Of a DNA stretch of 64,000 nt, positions 1-8,640 are shown in pieces. The position numbers were made by a program, and so were the translations under genes. Within the stretch, counting starts at the first letter, position 1, and every line of letters begins with the position of its first letter. The stretch spans positions 38,301-102,300 of the forward strand of contig JAGXRZ010000023.1 in assembly GCA_018335585.1 (NCBI GenBank), given 5' to 3'. The notes beneath the pieces are model-generated. The model made no database searches. It worked only from the letters and a program-made list of their open reading frames with translations, and was not told the DNA's origin. This DNA is from Selenomonadales bacterium. Its GTDB lineage: Bacteria > Bacillota > UBA994.

Positions 1-239
1 CCGTAGAGGCGACCCTCGATGTCAATCCACTCGCCGACTAGACCCCCCAGCACAAGACTGGCGATGCCGATCAGAGGGTTTTCAGCCTTGAAGGCCATCG
101 TCAACCCGATTATCGCTACAGAAAGACCTAGGCCGTGCATCACGGTATCGCGACTTTTCTCTTTGACTACGCCGCCAAGTACTGCCCCTAGCAGGCCTCC
201 CGCCAAGATGGCCAGAGCGTTAACTACCGTGCCTAGCAC
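1..239 (-). CDS. DUF554 family membrane protein, N-terminal part (cut by window edge)
   Basis: Reading the minus strand from a GTG at 239 gives an open frame to the window edge, about 79 residues. It begins VLGTVVNALAILAGG and continues with Gly-rich hydrophobic segments, a KEKSRDTV loop and a motif near GLTMAFKAENPLIG. These match the N-terminus of DUF554 proteins, which are multi-pass membrane proteins of unknown function often found near origins in Bacillota. The GTG start overlaps the stop of the upstream aminotransferase gene (TAGTG), so the two are probably translationally coupled. The C-terminal part lies outside the window. Family assignment is fairly sure; function is unknown. Confidence 0.8.
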   Translation of the reverse strand, partial: MLGTVVNALAILAGGLLGAVLGGVVKEKSRDTVMHGLGLSVAIIGLTMAFKAENPLIGIASLVLGGLVGEWIDIEGRLY

Positions 240-1384
240 TAAAACCTCTCCTCCGCGATCTGCTCGATGGCTTCTGCTACTGTGTCAATCTCGTCCGCGG
301 TTGAAAAGGGGCCCGGGCTAAAGCGCACAATTCCTTGCGCTAATGTCCCGAGTGTCTCGTGCGCAAGGGGCGCACAGTGCAGCCCCGCGCGGGCAGCAAT
401 GCCAAAGGAAGCATCCAAGATATGTGCTACTTCCGTGGAGCCTATGCCGCGCACATTACAGGCGACAATGGGCGCCCCCTCGCCGGTACCATACAGTGTA
501 ACACCGGAGATAGCCGCGAGGCGGGTGCGTAGCCTTGCCGCAAGGCCCTGCTCGTGCTCTCTGATGGCGCTTTGACCCCGCGCGGCGAGGTAGTGGAGCG
601 CCTGCGAAAGTCCCACTAGTCCTACCGCATTAAGCGTACCGCTTTCTAGGCGATCAGGCAATACTTCCGGCATATCCGGCAGTTCCGAGTGGCTGCCGGT
701 GCCTCCGTAAATGAGGGGTGCGAGCTCGATACCTGCTCGCACATAAAGAAAGCCCGTTCCCGTCGGCCCAAGTAGAGACTTGTGCCCGGGAGCAGCCAGC
801 ATGTCTACGCCTAACGCTTCGCAGCAGAGCGGCATGACGCCCGCTGTCTGCGCGGCGTCTACTAGGAGCCGCACGTCCGCTTCACGCGTCACGGCCGCAA
901 TCTCCGCTAGCGGCAGCAGTGTCCCGCAGACATTGGAGGCGTGTGTTATGGCCACCAGCTTCGTGTTGCTTTTGATGGCCCGGCGCACCGCCTCTGCCTC
1001 TAACGTGCCGTCCCCCGCACACCGGAGTATGGTCAGTTCTACACCGCGCCTAGACAGCTCACGGAGCGGACGGATGACGGCGTTATGCTCCATAGAGGTT
1101 GTAATGCAGTGGTCCCCCGGAGTGAGAAAGCCAAACAGGCCCATGTTTAGCGCGTGCGTAGCGTTCGCGGCAAAGATTATGCGCGAGGCGTCCGACACCC
1201 CGATTAGCTCCGCTATCTGGTTACGACACATAAAGAGCGCGCGACTCGCCTGTAGTGAGAGCGCGTGTCCGCTGCGCCCCGGACTGCCTGCTCCTTGCGT
1301 CATGAAAGCAGCCATCGCCTCAGCTACCCCGGGAGCTTTCGGCCAGCTCGTAGCCGCATTGTCCATGTAGATGATGTCGCGCAT
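239..1384 (-). CDS. Class V aminotransferase, cysteine-desulfurase-like
   Basis: A PLP enzyme of 381 residues, full length for the group of single-gene class V aminotransferases annotated as cysteine desulfurase family. Visible motifs are the N-terminal YMDNAATSWPK, His100 in SMEHN, Asp176 in VDAAQTAG, the PLP lysine Lys202 in PGHKSLLGPTG, and Cys337 in ARAGLHCAPLAH, the usual place of the sulfur-carrying cysteine. It probably releases sulfur from cysteine or a related amino acid, but no IscU/SufU-type scaffold gene is next to it, so the acceptor is unknown. It begins two bases after parB ends and overlaps the DUF554 start, so it belongs to the soj-parB transcription unit. An alternative activity such as a selenocysteine lyase cannot be excluded. 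Confidence 0.88.
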   Translation of the reverse strand: MRDIIYMDNAATSWPKAPGVAEAMAAFMTQGAGSPGRSGHALSLQASRALFMCRNQIAELIGVSDASRIIFAANATHALNMGLFGFLTPGDHCITTSMEHNAVIRPLRELSRRGVELTILRCAGDGTLEAEAVRRAIKSNTKLVAITHASNVCGTLLPLAEIAAVTREADVRLLVDAAQTAGVMPLCCEALGVDMLAAPGHKSLLGPTGTGFLYVRAGIELAPLIYGGTGSHSELPDMPEVLPDRLESGTLNAVGLVGLSQALHYLAARGQSAIREHEQGLAARLRTRLAAISGVTLYGTGEGAPIVACNVRGIGSTEVAHILDASFGIAARAGLHCAPLAHETLGTLAQGIVRFSPGPFSTADEIDTVAEAIEQIAEERF

Positions 1385-1386
1385 AG

Positions 1387-2253
1387 TTAGCCCCCTGCTC
1401 TAAGAAGCCACTCTCTAAGTCGTTCCAGCTCTTCAGAGTTGTGATAGGTAACGACGATGGTGCCGCGCTCCGGCGACCCCTTCAGTTCCACCCGTGTCTG
1501 CAGCGCGTCGCGCAACTCGCGCTCCACCTCTCGTAACTCGGCCAAAGGCAGTTTGGCTTTGGCAGGGCGCTTTGTTGTTTCACGTGAAACACTTTCTGCT
1601 GCCCGCGCAGCTAACCGTTCGGCTTCACGCACCGTTAACCCCTTGGCGACCATCTCCTGGGCCAACATATCACGCTTCGCCACAGGGGCAGATAATATCG
1701 CCCGCGCGTGACCGGCACTGATTGTTCCACGTGAAACAAGTTCGGCTATGGCCGGAGACAGCATGAGCAGCCTGAGAGTATTAGCCACGTACGGCCTGCT
1801 CTTTCCCACCCGCTCGGCGAGGCCTTCCTGTGTGAGGCCAAGGTGCTCTTGCAGCTGCGCGAAAGCGGCAGCCTCCTCCATGGGGTTGAGGTCCTCGCGC
1901 TGTAAGTTCTCAATAAGCGCCACTTCCATAGCCTCTTGGTCGGACCACTCCTTCACCAGAGCGGGGATCTCTGTCAAACCGGCGAGCTTAGCGGCCCGCA
2001 AGCGACGCTCTCCTACCACCAGTTCATATCGCCCGCTCCGCGGACGCACCGTCACAGGCTGAATCAGCCCGTGCTGCCTGATGGAGGCGGCAAGCTCAGC
2101 TAACTCCTCCTCCGCAAATACGCGCCGCGGTTGATAGGGGTTAGGCACAATCAGGTGGACAGCAATCTGCTGGACCTCATCCGCTCCTGTGGTGGACATG
2201 TCGGTTATCAGGGCCTGCAACCCCTTGCCTAACCGCGGTTTACCCACGCGCAA
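1387..2253 (-). CDS. parB: Chromosome-partitioning protein ParB (Spo0J)
   Basis: A CTP-dependent DNA clamp that loads at parS near the origin, spreads, recruits SMC and acts with Soj in segregation. The 288-residue protein starts with the typical RLGKGLQALI, has the CTP-binding GERR at 81-84, ENLQREDLNP at 115-124 and a helix-turn-helix at about 139-162 (LTQEGLAERVGKSRPYVANT), followed by a C-terminal dimerisation region. It overlaps the end of soj by 14 bases. Two parS-type sites lie inside this gene, as in Bacillus subtilis spo0J. The paralogous Noc is encoded two genes upstream; the position next to soj and the parS sites inside the gene mark this copy as ParB. Confidence 0.96.
   Translation of the reverse strand: MRVGKPRLGKGLQALITDMSTTGADEVQQIAVHLIVPNPYQPRRVFAEEELAELAASIRQHGLIQPVTVRPRSGRYELVVGERRLRAAKLAGLTEIPALVKEWSDQEAMEVALIENLQREDLNPMEEAAAFAQLQEHLGLTQEGLAERVGKSRPYVANTLRLLMLSPAIAELVSRGTISAGHARAILSAPVAKRDMLAQEMVAKGLTVREAERLAARAAESVSRETTKRPAKAKLPLAELREVERELRDALQTRVELKGSPERGTIVVTYHNSEELERLREWLLRAGG
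1576..1591. promoter_or_regulatory. parS: parS centromere site, perfect consensus
   Basis: The 16-bp palindrome TGTTTCACGTGAAACA is identical to the Bacillota parS consensus and lies inside parB. ParB/Spo0J nucleates here. Confidence 0.96.
1723..1738. promoter_or_regulatory. parS: Second parS site, one mismatch
   Basis: TGTTCCACGTGAAACA differs from the parS consensus only at base 5 (T to C). It is 147 bp from the perfect site, also within parB. A single mismatch of this kind is usually tolerated, so this is probably a functional weaker site. Confidence 0.88.
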
Positions 2254-3004
2254 TCACCTCTCGCGCTAGTTCCATGTATACTTCTGTCCCCTTAGATTTT
2301 GGGTCATACGCCAAAATGGGCTGACCGTGGCTGGGAGCCTCGCTAAGGCGCACGTTGCGCGGAATTACCGTGGCGTACACCCTATCCTTAAAGTAAGCCC
2401 TCACTTCGTCGACTACTTGGGAGGCCAAGTTAGTACGGGGGTCAAACATGGTCAGCAAAGCACCTGCCACCACAAGACCTGGGTTAAGGTGCTTCTGAAC
2501 CAAGGACACCGTGTTCATAAGCTGACTCAAACCCTCCAGAGCATAATACTCACACTGCACGGGAATCAACACGCCGTGGGCTGCGGTGAGAGCGTTTAGC
2601 GTCAATAACCCTAGCGAGGGCGGGCAGTCAATTAATATGTAGTCATAGTCCTGCCGCACGGGCGATACCGCTTCGCGTAGCTTTACTTCCCGCTGCATCG
2701 CCAATACCAGCTCTATTTCCGCACCTGCAAGTTGAATCGTGGCCGGAACCAGTTCGAGGCCCCTCGTGCTGGTCGGCAGAATAACTGCCTCGATGGGGAC
2801 ACCGTCGATTAGCACGTTATAAATGCACTTCTTCAGGCGATAGCGGTTTATCCCCAGTCCGGAAGTAGTATTGCCTTGCGGGTCTATGTCAACTACCAGA
2901 ACGCGCTTCGACAGCTCGGCCAAAGAAGCCCCCAAATTAACGGCCGTAGTGGTCTTGCCTACGCCCCCCTTCTGATTAACGATAGCCAATACTTTCGCTG
3001 TCAT
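2240..3004 (-). CDS. soj: ParA-family ATPase Soj
   Basis: A Walker-type ATPase of 254 residues that, with ParB, controls origin segregation and, in Bacillus, DnaA activity. The deviant Walker A KGGVGKTTT at 12-20 has the two lysines typical of ParA/MinD proteins. Walker B-like DYDILIDCPPSLG and the VDIDPQGN motif are present. There is no N-terminal DNA-binding extension, so it is the short chromosomal Soj type. It overlaps parB by 14 bases and follows noc by 37 bases, giving the conserved noc-soj-parB order. Its length and motifs are normal. Confidence 0.97.
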   Translation of the reverse strand: MTAKVLAIVNQKGGVGKTTTAVNLGASLAELSKRVLVVDIDPQGNTTSGLGINRYRLKKCIYNVLIDGVPIEAVILPTSTRGLELVPATIQLAGAEIELVLAMQREVKLREAVSPVRQDYDYILIDCPPSLGLLTLNALTAAHGVLIPVQCEYYALEGLSQLMNTVSLVQKHLNPGLVVAGALLTMFDPRTNLASQVVDEVRAYFKDRVYATVIPRNVRLSEAPSHGQPILAYDPKSKGTEVYMELAREVIARG

Positions 3005-3041
3005 TGCACAAACTCCCCTCGGCAGTCACATTTAGCTTCGT

Positions 3042-3860
3042 CTATTTTGGAATGCGCACCACAAACTCGTAGTGGGTTTCTTTGTCTAACTCCTGCACCT
3101 CTGCCGCCACGCCGTTCTTCTTCATAAGGTCAATCGCCTGTCGCACGGAATTAACAAAAATGCGCACATCCCGCACTAAGAACCGCCTAATCGGCTTAAT
3201 CGCCGCCGTTACGGCAGCCTCCTCTTCGCTCTCGCCGGCTAGGAAGCGCTCTACGGCCTCCTCAATCTGCTTAACCGTCATATCCTGACTCACCGCTAAA
3301 GCCGCCAACGTAGCCTGCGCCTGATGGCTTTCTAGCTTAAGCAAGGCACGCGCGTGTCTCTCCGAAAGTGCACCCCCAGACAATAGCTCCTTGACCTCGT
3401 CCGCTAGTTTTAGCAGGCGGCGCTTATTGGCTACGGTAGACTGGCTCATGCCGAGGCGTTTAGCTAACTCCTCCTGCGTGAGGTTAAAGTCGCTGAGCAG
3501 CTGGTCGTAGGCTAGAGCCTCCTCTAACACATTTAGGTCCTCGCGCTGCAAGTTCTCAATTAGGGTAGCCTGCGCCACCTCTTGGTCGGTGTACTGCTTC
3601 ACTACAACCGGGACAGTAACAAGCCCGGCCGTTTTCGCGGCGCGCAAGCGGCGCTCGCCCGCTACAAGCTCAAACACAGCCCCGAGCTTGCGCACGATCA
3701 GGGGCTGAATAATGCCAACCTGTTTAATAGACGCTGCTAGTTCGTTAATGGTCTCGTCGGCAAAGGTCTTGCGCGGCTGATAGGGGTTAGGCCTAATCTC
3801 GTTGACGCTTATCTGTAGCACCTGCTCGGCATTGCCTCCGCTAAACCACTTCATGGCCAT
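3042..3860 (-). CDS. noc: Nucleoid occlusion protein Noc
   Basis: A ParB paralogue of 272 residues that binds dispersed NBS sites and blocks division over the nucleoid. It carries an N-terminal region (MKWFSGGNAEQVLQIS) that could be the short membrane-targeting helix, a ParB-type NPYQPRKTF at about 25-33, the CTP-binding GERR at 68-71, ENLQREDLN at 102-110 and a helix-turn-helix at about 127-150 (LTQEELAKRLGMSQSTVANK). Its place between rsmG and soj is the standard noc position. Calling it Noc rather than a second ParB rests on that position and the N-terminal extension. Confidence 0.9.
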   Translation of the reverse strand: MAMKWFSGGNAEQVLQISVNEIRPNPYQPRKTFADETINELAASIKQVGIIQPLIVRKLGAVFELVAGERRLRAAKTAGLVTVPVVVKQYTDQEVAQATLIENLQREDLNVLEEALAYDQLLSDFNLTQEELAKRLGMSQSTVANKRRLLKLADEVKELLSGGALSERHARALLKLESHQAQATLAALAVSQDMTVKQIEEAVERFLAGESEEEAAVTAAIKPIRRFLVRDVRIFVNSVRQAIDLMKKNGVAAEVQELDKETHYEFVVRIPK

Positions 3861-3974
3861 CGCTCCTCTAGTCCGAAGGACAGTATCGTATTTTTAACTG
3901 TTCTACGCCGCCTGCTCTCTCTCCTGCCTAGTACAACAGCGGGGCTCCCTCCCCATCTTGCCTAACGTCCACTC

Positions 3975-4685
3975 CTACAGCGGCTGCTTGCTGGGCACTC
4001 CCGCGCGGCGAGGATATGGTGCCGGCGTAACACCGACTTTCTGTACAATAACAAACACGCGTTGCTCTCCGCCTCCGGGCAGTGTCCAAGTAGAAGTCGT
4101 AACCTCTCCCCCTCCGAGCACTCTAAGCGCCCGCGCAGCCGCGGGAATCTCCGGTAAGGCAGCCGGCCCCTTCATGGCCAGCATCGTTCCGTTTCGCTTC
4201 ACAAGCGGCAAGCAGTACTCCGCCAGTACGTTTAAGCTCCCCACAGCCCGGGTAACGGCATAGGCGTATTGCTCGCGGTGCTCCGGCAGGCGACCTAGGT
4301 CCTCTGCCCGCGCCTGCACCGTCCTTACGCTCGCGCTAAGGCCGAGCCTCGCCACAACCTCCTCCAAAAAGCGCACGCGTTTACCTAGGCTGTCCACCAA
4401 AGTCACGGCAAGCGAGGGGCAGACAATCGCGAGCGGCAGCCCGGGAAACCCCGCGCCGCTACCCACGTCCACTAAGCTTCCTACAGAATGAATCACCCTA
4501 AGCAGCGATAGGCTGTCGAGAAAGTGCTTGCGCCACACTTCGCCTGGGGTGTCAATCGTGGTCAGGTTAAACTTAGCGTTATACTCAAGCAAAAGCTCAA
4601 GATACAGGGAAAAGCGGCTAAGTGCGTTTGGCGGAAGTAGCACGCCTAAGCTCTCGCACTCCTTGGCAAACTCCATTTGGTCCAA
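3975..4685 (-). CDS. rsmG: 16S rRNA (guanine-N7) methyltransferase RsmG (GidB)
   Basis: Methylates N7 of G527 in the 530 loop of 16S rRNA, using S-adenosylmethionine. The 236-residue protein has the family N-terminal helix (NAKFNLTTIDTP, with WRKHFLDSL just after) and the SAM-binding loop VDVGSGAGFPGLPLAI at about 72-87. Later motifs include VTLVDSLGKRVRFLEEV and TRAVGSLNVLAEYC. Length is normal. It lies four bases downstream of mnmG, so the two are co-transcribed in the usual mnmE-mnmG-rsmG order. Confidence 0.96.
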   Translation of the reverse strand: MDQMEFAKECESLGVLLPPNALSRFSLYLELLLEYNAKFNLTTIDTPGEVWRKHFLDSLSLLRVIHSVGSLVDVGSGAGFPGLPLAIVCPSLAVTLVDSLGKRVRFLEEVVARLGLSASVRTVQARAEDLGRLPEHREQYAYAVTRAVGSLNVLAEYCLPLVKRNGTMLAMKGPAALPEIPAAARALRVLGGGEVTTSTWTLPGGGEQRVFVIVQKVGVTPAPYPRRAGVPSKQPL

Positions 4686-4689
4686 TCAG

Positions 4690-6552
4690 CTACCTCCTCT
4701 CAAGCTGCACGAGCAGCACCGCGATATCAGCCGGCGAAACCCCGCTGATGCGCGACGCCTGGCCATAAGAGCTAGGACGCACACGTGCGAGCTTCTCGCG
4801 CGCCTCAAGCGACAAGCCGCGCATTTCGCTGTAGTTTACGTCGCTGGGGATAGCCTTAAGTTCAAGGCGCTGAAACTGCTCTACCGCGTCGCGCTGCCTT
4901 GAGATATACCCGGCGTACTTTACTTCCGTAGCGACGCAACGTGCCATACGCGGGGTAACCTCGCAGAGCTCAGGCACAATGGTACAGAGTCCCTCCCACG
5001 TAATCTCCGGTCGGCGCAGCAAGGCCGCCGCCGTGGTCGTGTGTTCAAGTACGGCGGTAGGAACGCCGCTGAGATAGCGGTTAACGCCCTCTTCCGGAGC
5101 TACCTTACGTCGCTCTAGGTACTCAATCCACTGGCTAATGCCCGCCTCTTCTTCCCTCAATCGCGTTAACTCCTGCCGAGGCACCACGCCAAACTCCACG
5201 CCTATAGGCAAAAGACGAAACTCCGCGTTGTCAAAGCGCAGCAGTAACCGATGCTCCGCCCGCGATGTCATCAGTCGGTAAGGCTCGCTCGTGCCCTTGG
5301 TCACTAAGTCGTCCACCAACACGCCAAGGTAGGCCTGCGAGCGCAGCAAGACAAACGGCGGCAAACCACGCACCTTTGCCCCGGCGTTAATGCCTGCCCA
5401 CAACCCCTGCCCTGCCGCCTCCTCATAACCAGAAGAGCCGTTAATCTGCCCCGCAAAGAACAACCCCGCGTACTGCTTGCTTTCAAGTGTCAGGGTAAGT
5501 TGCGTGGGGTCTACAAAATCGTACTCGATGGCGTACCCCGGGCGCATCATCTCGGCCTCTTCGAGCCCGATAACCGAGCGCAACATCTCTAGCTGTACAT
5601 CTTCCGGCAGGCTTGTCGAGAAACCCTGCACGTAAATCTCTTCCGTGTTGTAGCCCTCGGGTTCGAGAAAAATCTGGTGCCGCTCTTTGTCAGCAAAGCG
5701 CACAACTTTGTCTTCAATCGAAGGGCAATAACGCGGGCCGCGCCCTTCTATCAGCCCGGCGTAAAGCGGCGAGCGATGAAGGTTCGCACGGATAATCTCA
5801 TGCGTTCTGGCCGTCGTGTAGGTCAGCCAACAGGAAAGTTGCACTGGAGCAAGTCGCGCACTCCGGCGCGAAAACGGCGCAAACTCGCTATCGCCGCGCT
5901 GTTCTTCCATAGCCGCAAAGTTCACACTGCGACGGTGTATGCGCGGCGGTGTCCCCGTTTTTAGTCTGCCAAGCTTAAAGCCTAGGCTGCGCAGATTTTC
6001 CGACAAGCCGTGCGAAGGCAAAAGTCCGTTCGGCCCGCTAGGCAAAGCGGTTGAACCGACAATAACTTTGCTCTCTAGATAAGTCCCGGTGGTAACCACC
6101 ACGGCTTTGGCCCGATAAAGCGTGCCCGTGTGCGTCCTCACCCCTCGCACTTCGCCGGCCTCTACCACGAGCTCGACTACCGAGGCTTGCACAATGCGTA
6201 GGTTCGGCGTCTTCTCCAGCAGTTCGCGCACGACTTGCTGGTACAACCGCTTGTCGGTCTGGGCGCGCAAGGCTTGCACCGCGGGTCCCTTGCCAGTGTT
6301 AAGCGTGCGCATCTGCACGAAAGACATATCGGCGGCGTACCCCATCAGCCCCCCCAGCGCGTCTATTTCGGCCACCACATGGCCCTTCGCCGGGCCGCCG
6401 ACGGACGGATTGCAGGGCATTAGAGCGATTGCCTCCATGCTCTGGGTGAGTAAGGCCACACTGAGCCCCATGCGCGCTGCGGCATGCGCAGCCTCGCAGC
6501 CGGCATGTCCCGCTCCCACCACAATGCAGTCAAACTCTCCACCGCAGTACAT
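4690..6552 (-). CDS. mnmG: tRNA uridine-34 carboxymethylaminomethyl modification enzyme MnmG (GidA)
   Basis: An FAD-dependent partner of MnmE; together they install cmnm5 on wobble U34 of certain tRNAs. The 620-residue protein starts with the dinucleotide-binding motif DCIVVGAGHAGCEAA (8-22), then has NPSVGGPAKGH, the family signature RLKTGTPPRI, and a C-terminal helical region (SRQRDAVEQFQRLE, RPSSYGQASRISGVSPADIAVL). Length is standard. It lies 13 bases downstream of mnmE. The enzyme is expected in the cytosol as an alpha2-beta2 complex with MnmE. Confidence 0.97.
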   Translation of the reverse strand: MYCGGEFDCIVVGAGHAGCEAAHAAARMGLSVALLTQSMEAIALMPCNPSVGGPAKGHVVAEIDALGGLMGYAADMSFVQMRTLNTGKGPAVQALRAQTDKRLYQQVVRELLEKTPNLRIVQASVVELVVEAGEVRGVRTHTGTLYRAKAVVVTTGTYLESKVIVGSTALPSGPNGLLPSHGLSENLRSLGFKLGRLKTGTPPRIHRRSVNFAAMEEQRGDSEFAPFSRRSARLAPVQLSCWLTYTTARTHEIIRANLHRSPLYAGLIEGRGPRYCPSIEDKVVRFADKERHQIFLEPEGYNTEEIYVQGFSTSLPEDVQLEMLRSVIGLEEAEMMRPGYAIEYDFVDPTQLTLTLESKQYAGLFFAGQINGSSGYEEAAGQGLWAGINAGAKVRGLPPFVLLRSQAYLGVLVDDLVTKGTSEPYRLMTSRAEHRLLLRFDNAEFRLLPIGVEFGVVPRQELTRLREEEAGISQWIEYLERRKVAPEEGVNRYLSGVPTAVLEHTTTAAALLRRPEITWEGLCTIVPELCEVTPRMARCVATEVKYAGYISRQRDAVEQFQRLELKAIPSDVNYSEMRGLSLEAREKLARVRPSSYGQASRISGVSPADIAVLLVQLERR

Positions 6553-6565
6553 TAGTGCTTTCTAC

Positions 6566-7918
6566 TCACTTTCCTATGCAAAATTCGGCAAATATGGCAT
6601 CAGCAATGTCAGGAGTAATCGTCTCGCCCGTAATCTCTCCCAGGCGCTCGTACGCTAGTCGGACGTCTGTCGCCACCAGTTCTATATCCCACCCCAGAGC
6701 CACGGTCTCAAGCGCCGCAGTTACGAGCGACTTAGTCTCGGCTAGGATGCGGCTATGGCGCAAGTTCGTAACTAAGAGCGAGCTTTCGCTGCTAACCGCC
6801 CGTACGGCGACAGCGGAAATTTGACCGATTAGCTCTGCCAGGCCACTCCTTGTCCTAGTACTGACAGCTAGTGCAGGACTCTGTACTGGCAACTCTGCCC
6901 GCGAGGCCAAGTCAGACTTCGTCAGGACGACTAACCGCTCCCGCTCTTTCGTTAAGTCCAGTAAAGCTAAGTCGTCCCGGCGCAAGGGCTCCGAGCTGTC
7001 TAGCAGCACTAGCACCACATCGGCAGTCTCTAACGCCTGTAGCGTGCGCTCTATACCTAGCTGCTCAACTTCGTCCTCGCTCTCCCTGAGCCCGGCCGTA
7101 TCCACTAGCGTCACCAAGACTCCGTTTAGATTTAGCTCCACTTCCACCGTGTCGCGCGTAGTACCCGGTTGTGCGGTGACGATGGCGCGCTCCTGCCCGG
7201 CGAGAGCATTGAGCAGAGAAGATTTCCCTACATTCGGCCGCCCTGCCAGCACAACGCGCAGTCCTTCCCGCGCTACTCTCCCCGCGCGTACTGTGGCGAG
7301 TAGCCCCAGAAGCATGTTCTCGACGCGAGTCAGTTCTGACGCGACTTCCGCTCGGGTGACAGCAGGGATATCGTGCTCGGGGAAATCTAACTGCGCCTCT
7401 AAGTGCGCCATACACTTAAGCAGATGCGCGCGCATTTGCCGCACCTCGCTGCTAAGCACACCGCGCAGTTGTCTGCCCGCGTTCTGCAAGGCCACATCGC
7501 TCGCCGCGCGGATAATGTCAATAACGGCTTCGGCTTGTGCTAACGACAGACGCCCGTTGACAAAGGCTCGCTGCGTAAACTCGCCCGGCTCTGCTACTCG
7601 CGCGCCCCGTGCTACGAGCACCTCGAGCACCCGTCCGGCTACAAATGAACCGCCGTGAATAGAAAATTCCACTACGTCTTCGCCCGTAAACGAACGCGGA
7701 GCACGAAAATACGTGAACAGGCACTCGTCAAGCGGCTCGTCTCCTTCGCCGATTACTTCTCCGAGGTATACGCGCCAAGGTTCTACGCGGACAGCCCTGC
7801 GCCGCCTCCGAAACACCTGCTTGGCGACGTCTAGTGCGCCGCCGCCGCTTATGCGCACAATGGCAATGCCCCCCTCGCCCCGCGGAGTAGAGATTGCGGC
7901 AATGACATCACGCTTCAC
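6566..7918 (-). CDS. mnmE: tRNA modification GTPase MnmE (TrmE)
   Basis: A 450-residue GTPase that provides the formyl-THF-derived carbon for U34 modification with MnmG. It has an N-terminal folate-binding domain (about 1-118), a helical domain, and an inserted G domain with G1 GRPNVGKS at 226-233, the GTTRDT switch motif, DTAGLRE, and a TKSD G4 motif. It ends in the conserved CIGK with the catalytic cysteine at 447. A gap of about 80 bp separates it from jag. Confidence 0.97.
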   Translation of the reverse strand: MKRDVIAAISTPRGEGGIAIVRISGGGALDVAKQVFRRRRRAVRVEPWRVYLGEVIGEGDEPLDECLFTYFRAPRSFTGEDVVEFSIHGGSFVAGRVLEVLVARGARVAEPGEFTQRAFVNGRLSLAQAEAVIDIIRAASDVALQNAGRQLRGVLSSEVRQMRAHLLKCMAHLEAQLDFPEHDIPAVTRAEVASELTRVENMLLGLLATVRAGRVAREGLRVVLAGRPNVGKSSLLNALAGQERAIVTAQPGTTRDTVEVELNLNGVLVTLVDTAGLRESEDEVEQLGIERTLQALETADVVLVLLDSSEPLRRDDLALLDLTKERERLVVLTKSDLASRAELPVQSPALAVSTRTRSGLAELIGQISAVAVRAVSSESSLLVTNLRHSRILAETKSLVTAALETVALGWDIELVATDVRLAYERLGEITGETITPDIADAIFAEFCIGK

Positions 7919-8001
7919 TTAAGTCCCTCCATAGCAACAGGGGCTGACTCACCACGCTGTGAATCCGCCCCCAAAAAATCCTGCTCGCTTCGGCAGATAC
8001 G

Positions 8002-8640
8002 TTACTCTTCTCGCCGTAAGGCAATGACCACCTTGCGAAAGGGCTCGTCCCCCTCACTGTAGGTGACGATTTCTTTGTCATTCTGCAGCGCCATATGGAT
8101 CACTCTGCGCTCGTAAGCTCCCATAGGCTCCATAATGACCCTGCGCCCGCTACCCTTAACCTTCGCGGCAAGTTTAAGCGCTAACTCCACCAGAGACTCC
8201 TGCCGCTTAGCGCGGTAGTTGTTAACGTCGAGCAACACGCGCCTGCTGCCCCCCGCACGGGAGTACACCACGGCAGCTAACACTTGCAGGGCCTCGATCG
8301 TCTGCCCGCGCTTGCCAATCAAACGCCCGGCGTTTGTTCCCTGAAGCTCTAGCTTAAAGTTCTCGTCTTCTGCCTCTCCCTCGCTGCACTGCACACTTGT
8401 GGTTCCCATGCGCTCCGCTAACTCAGTGAGGAAGGTTATGGTCTTCTCTTCCGGCGATATGCAGAGCGTCACCTTAACGCGAGCTAGCCGCCCGCCCAAA
8501 ATCCCAAACAACCCCTTGGTCGGTTCCTCCAGCACAGCGACATCTACCTGCTGCCGAGTCGCGCCAAGTTCGGTTAAAGCTAACTCGACAGCTTCCTCAA
8601 CTGTCTTTGCGGTCTTTTCTATGCTCTGCCGCGACTGCAT
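8002..8640 (-). CDS. jag: RNA-binding protein Jag (KhpB/EloR family)
   Basis: A cytosolic RNA-binding protein of 212 residues with three parts: an N-terminal Jag_N domain (KTAKTVEEAVELALTELGA, then KGLFGILGGRLARVKV), a KH domain with the NAGRLIGKRGQTIEALQ loop, and a C-terminal R3H domain (RRVIHMALQNDKEIVTYSEG). In streptococci the family (KhpB/EloR) affects elongation and division. The long charged linker of some homologues is absent. It overlaps the 3' end of yidC by 44 bases, an unusually long overlap that suggests tight coupling of the two genes. Confidence 0.94.
   Translation of the reverse strand: MQSRQSIEKTAKTVEEAVELALTELGATRQQVDVAVLEEPTKGLFGILGGRLARVKVTLCISPEEKTITFLTELAERMGTTSVQCSEGEAEDENFKLELQGTNAGRLIGKRGQTIEALQVLAAVVYSRAGGSRRVLLDVNNYRAKRQESLVELALKLAAKVKGSGRRVIMEPMGAYERRVIHMALQNDKEIVTYSEGDEPFRKVVIALRREE

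Noticed and set aside
780..1370. Long open frame on the plus strand opposite the aminotransferase gene
   Set aside because: Composition is Ser/Arg/Ala-rich and unlike a protein family; it is the antisense shadow of a clear conserved gene.
3861..3974. Promoter or terminator between rsmG and noc
   Set aside because: ACAGT/ACTGT half-sites and an A/T tract are visible, but neither a good -35/-10 pair nor a stem with U-run could be defined.
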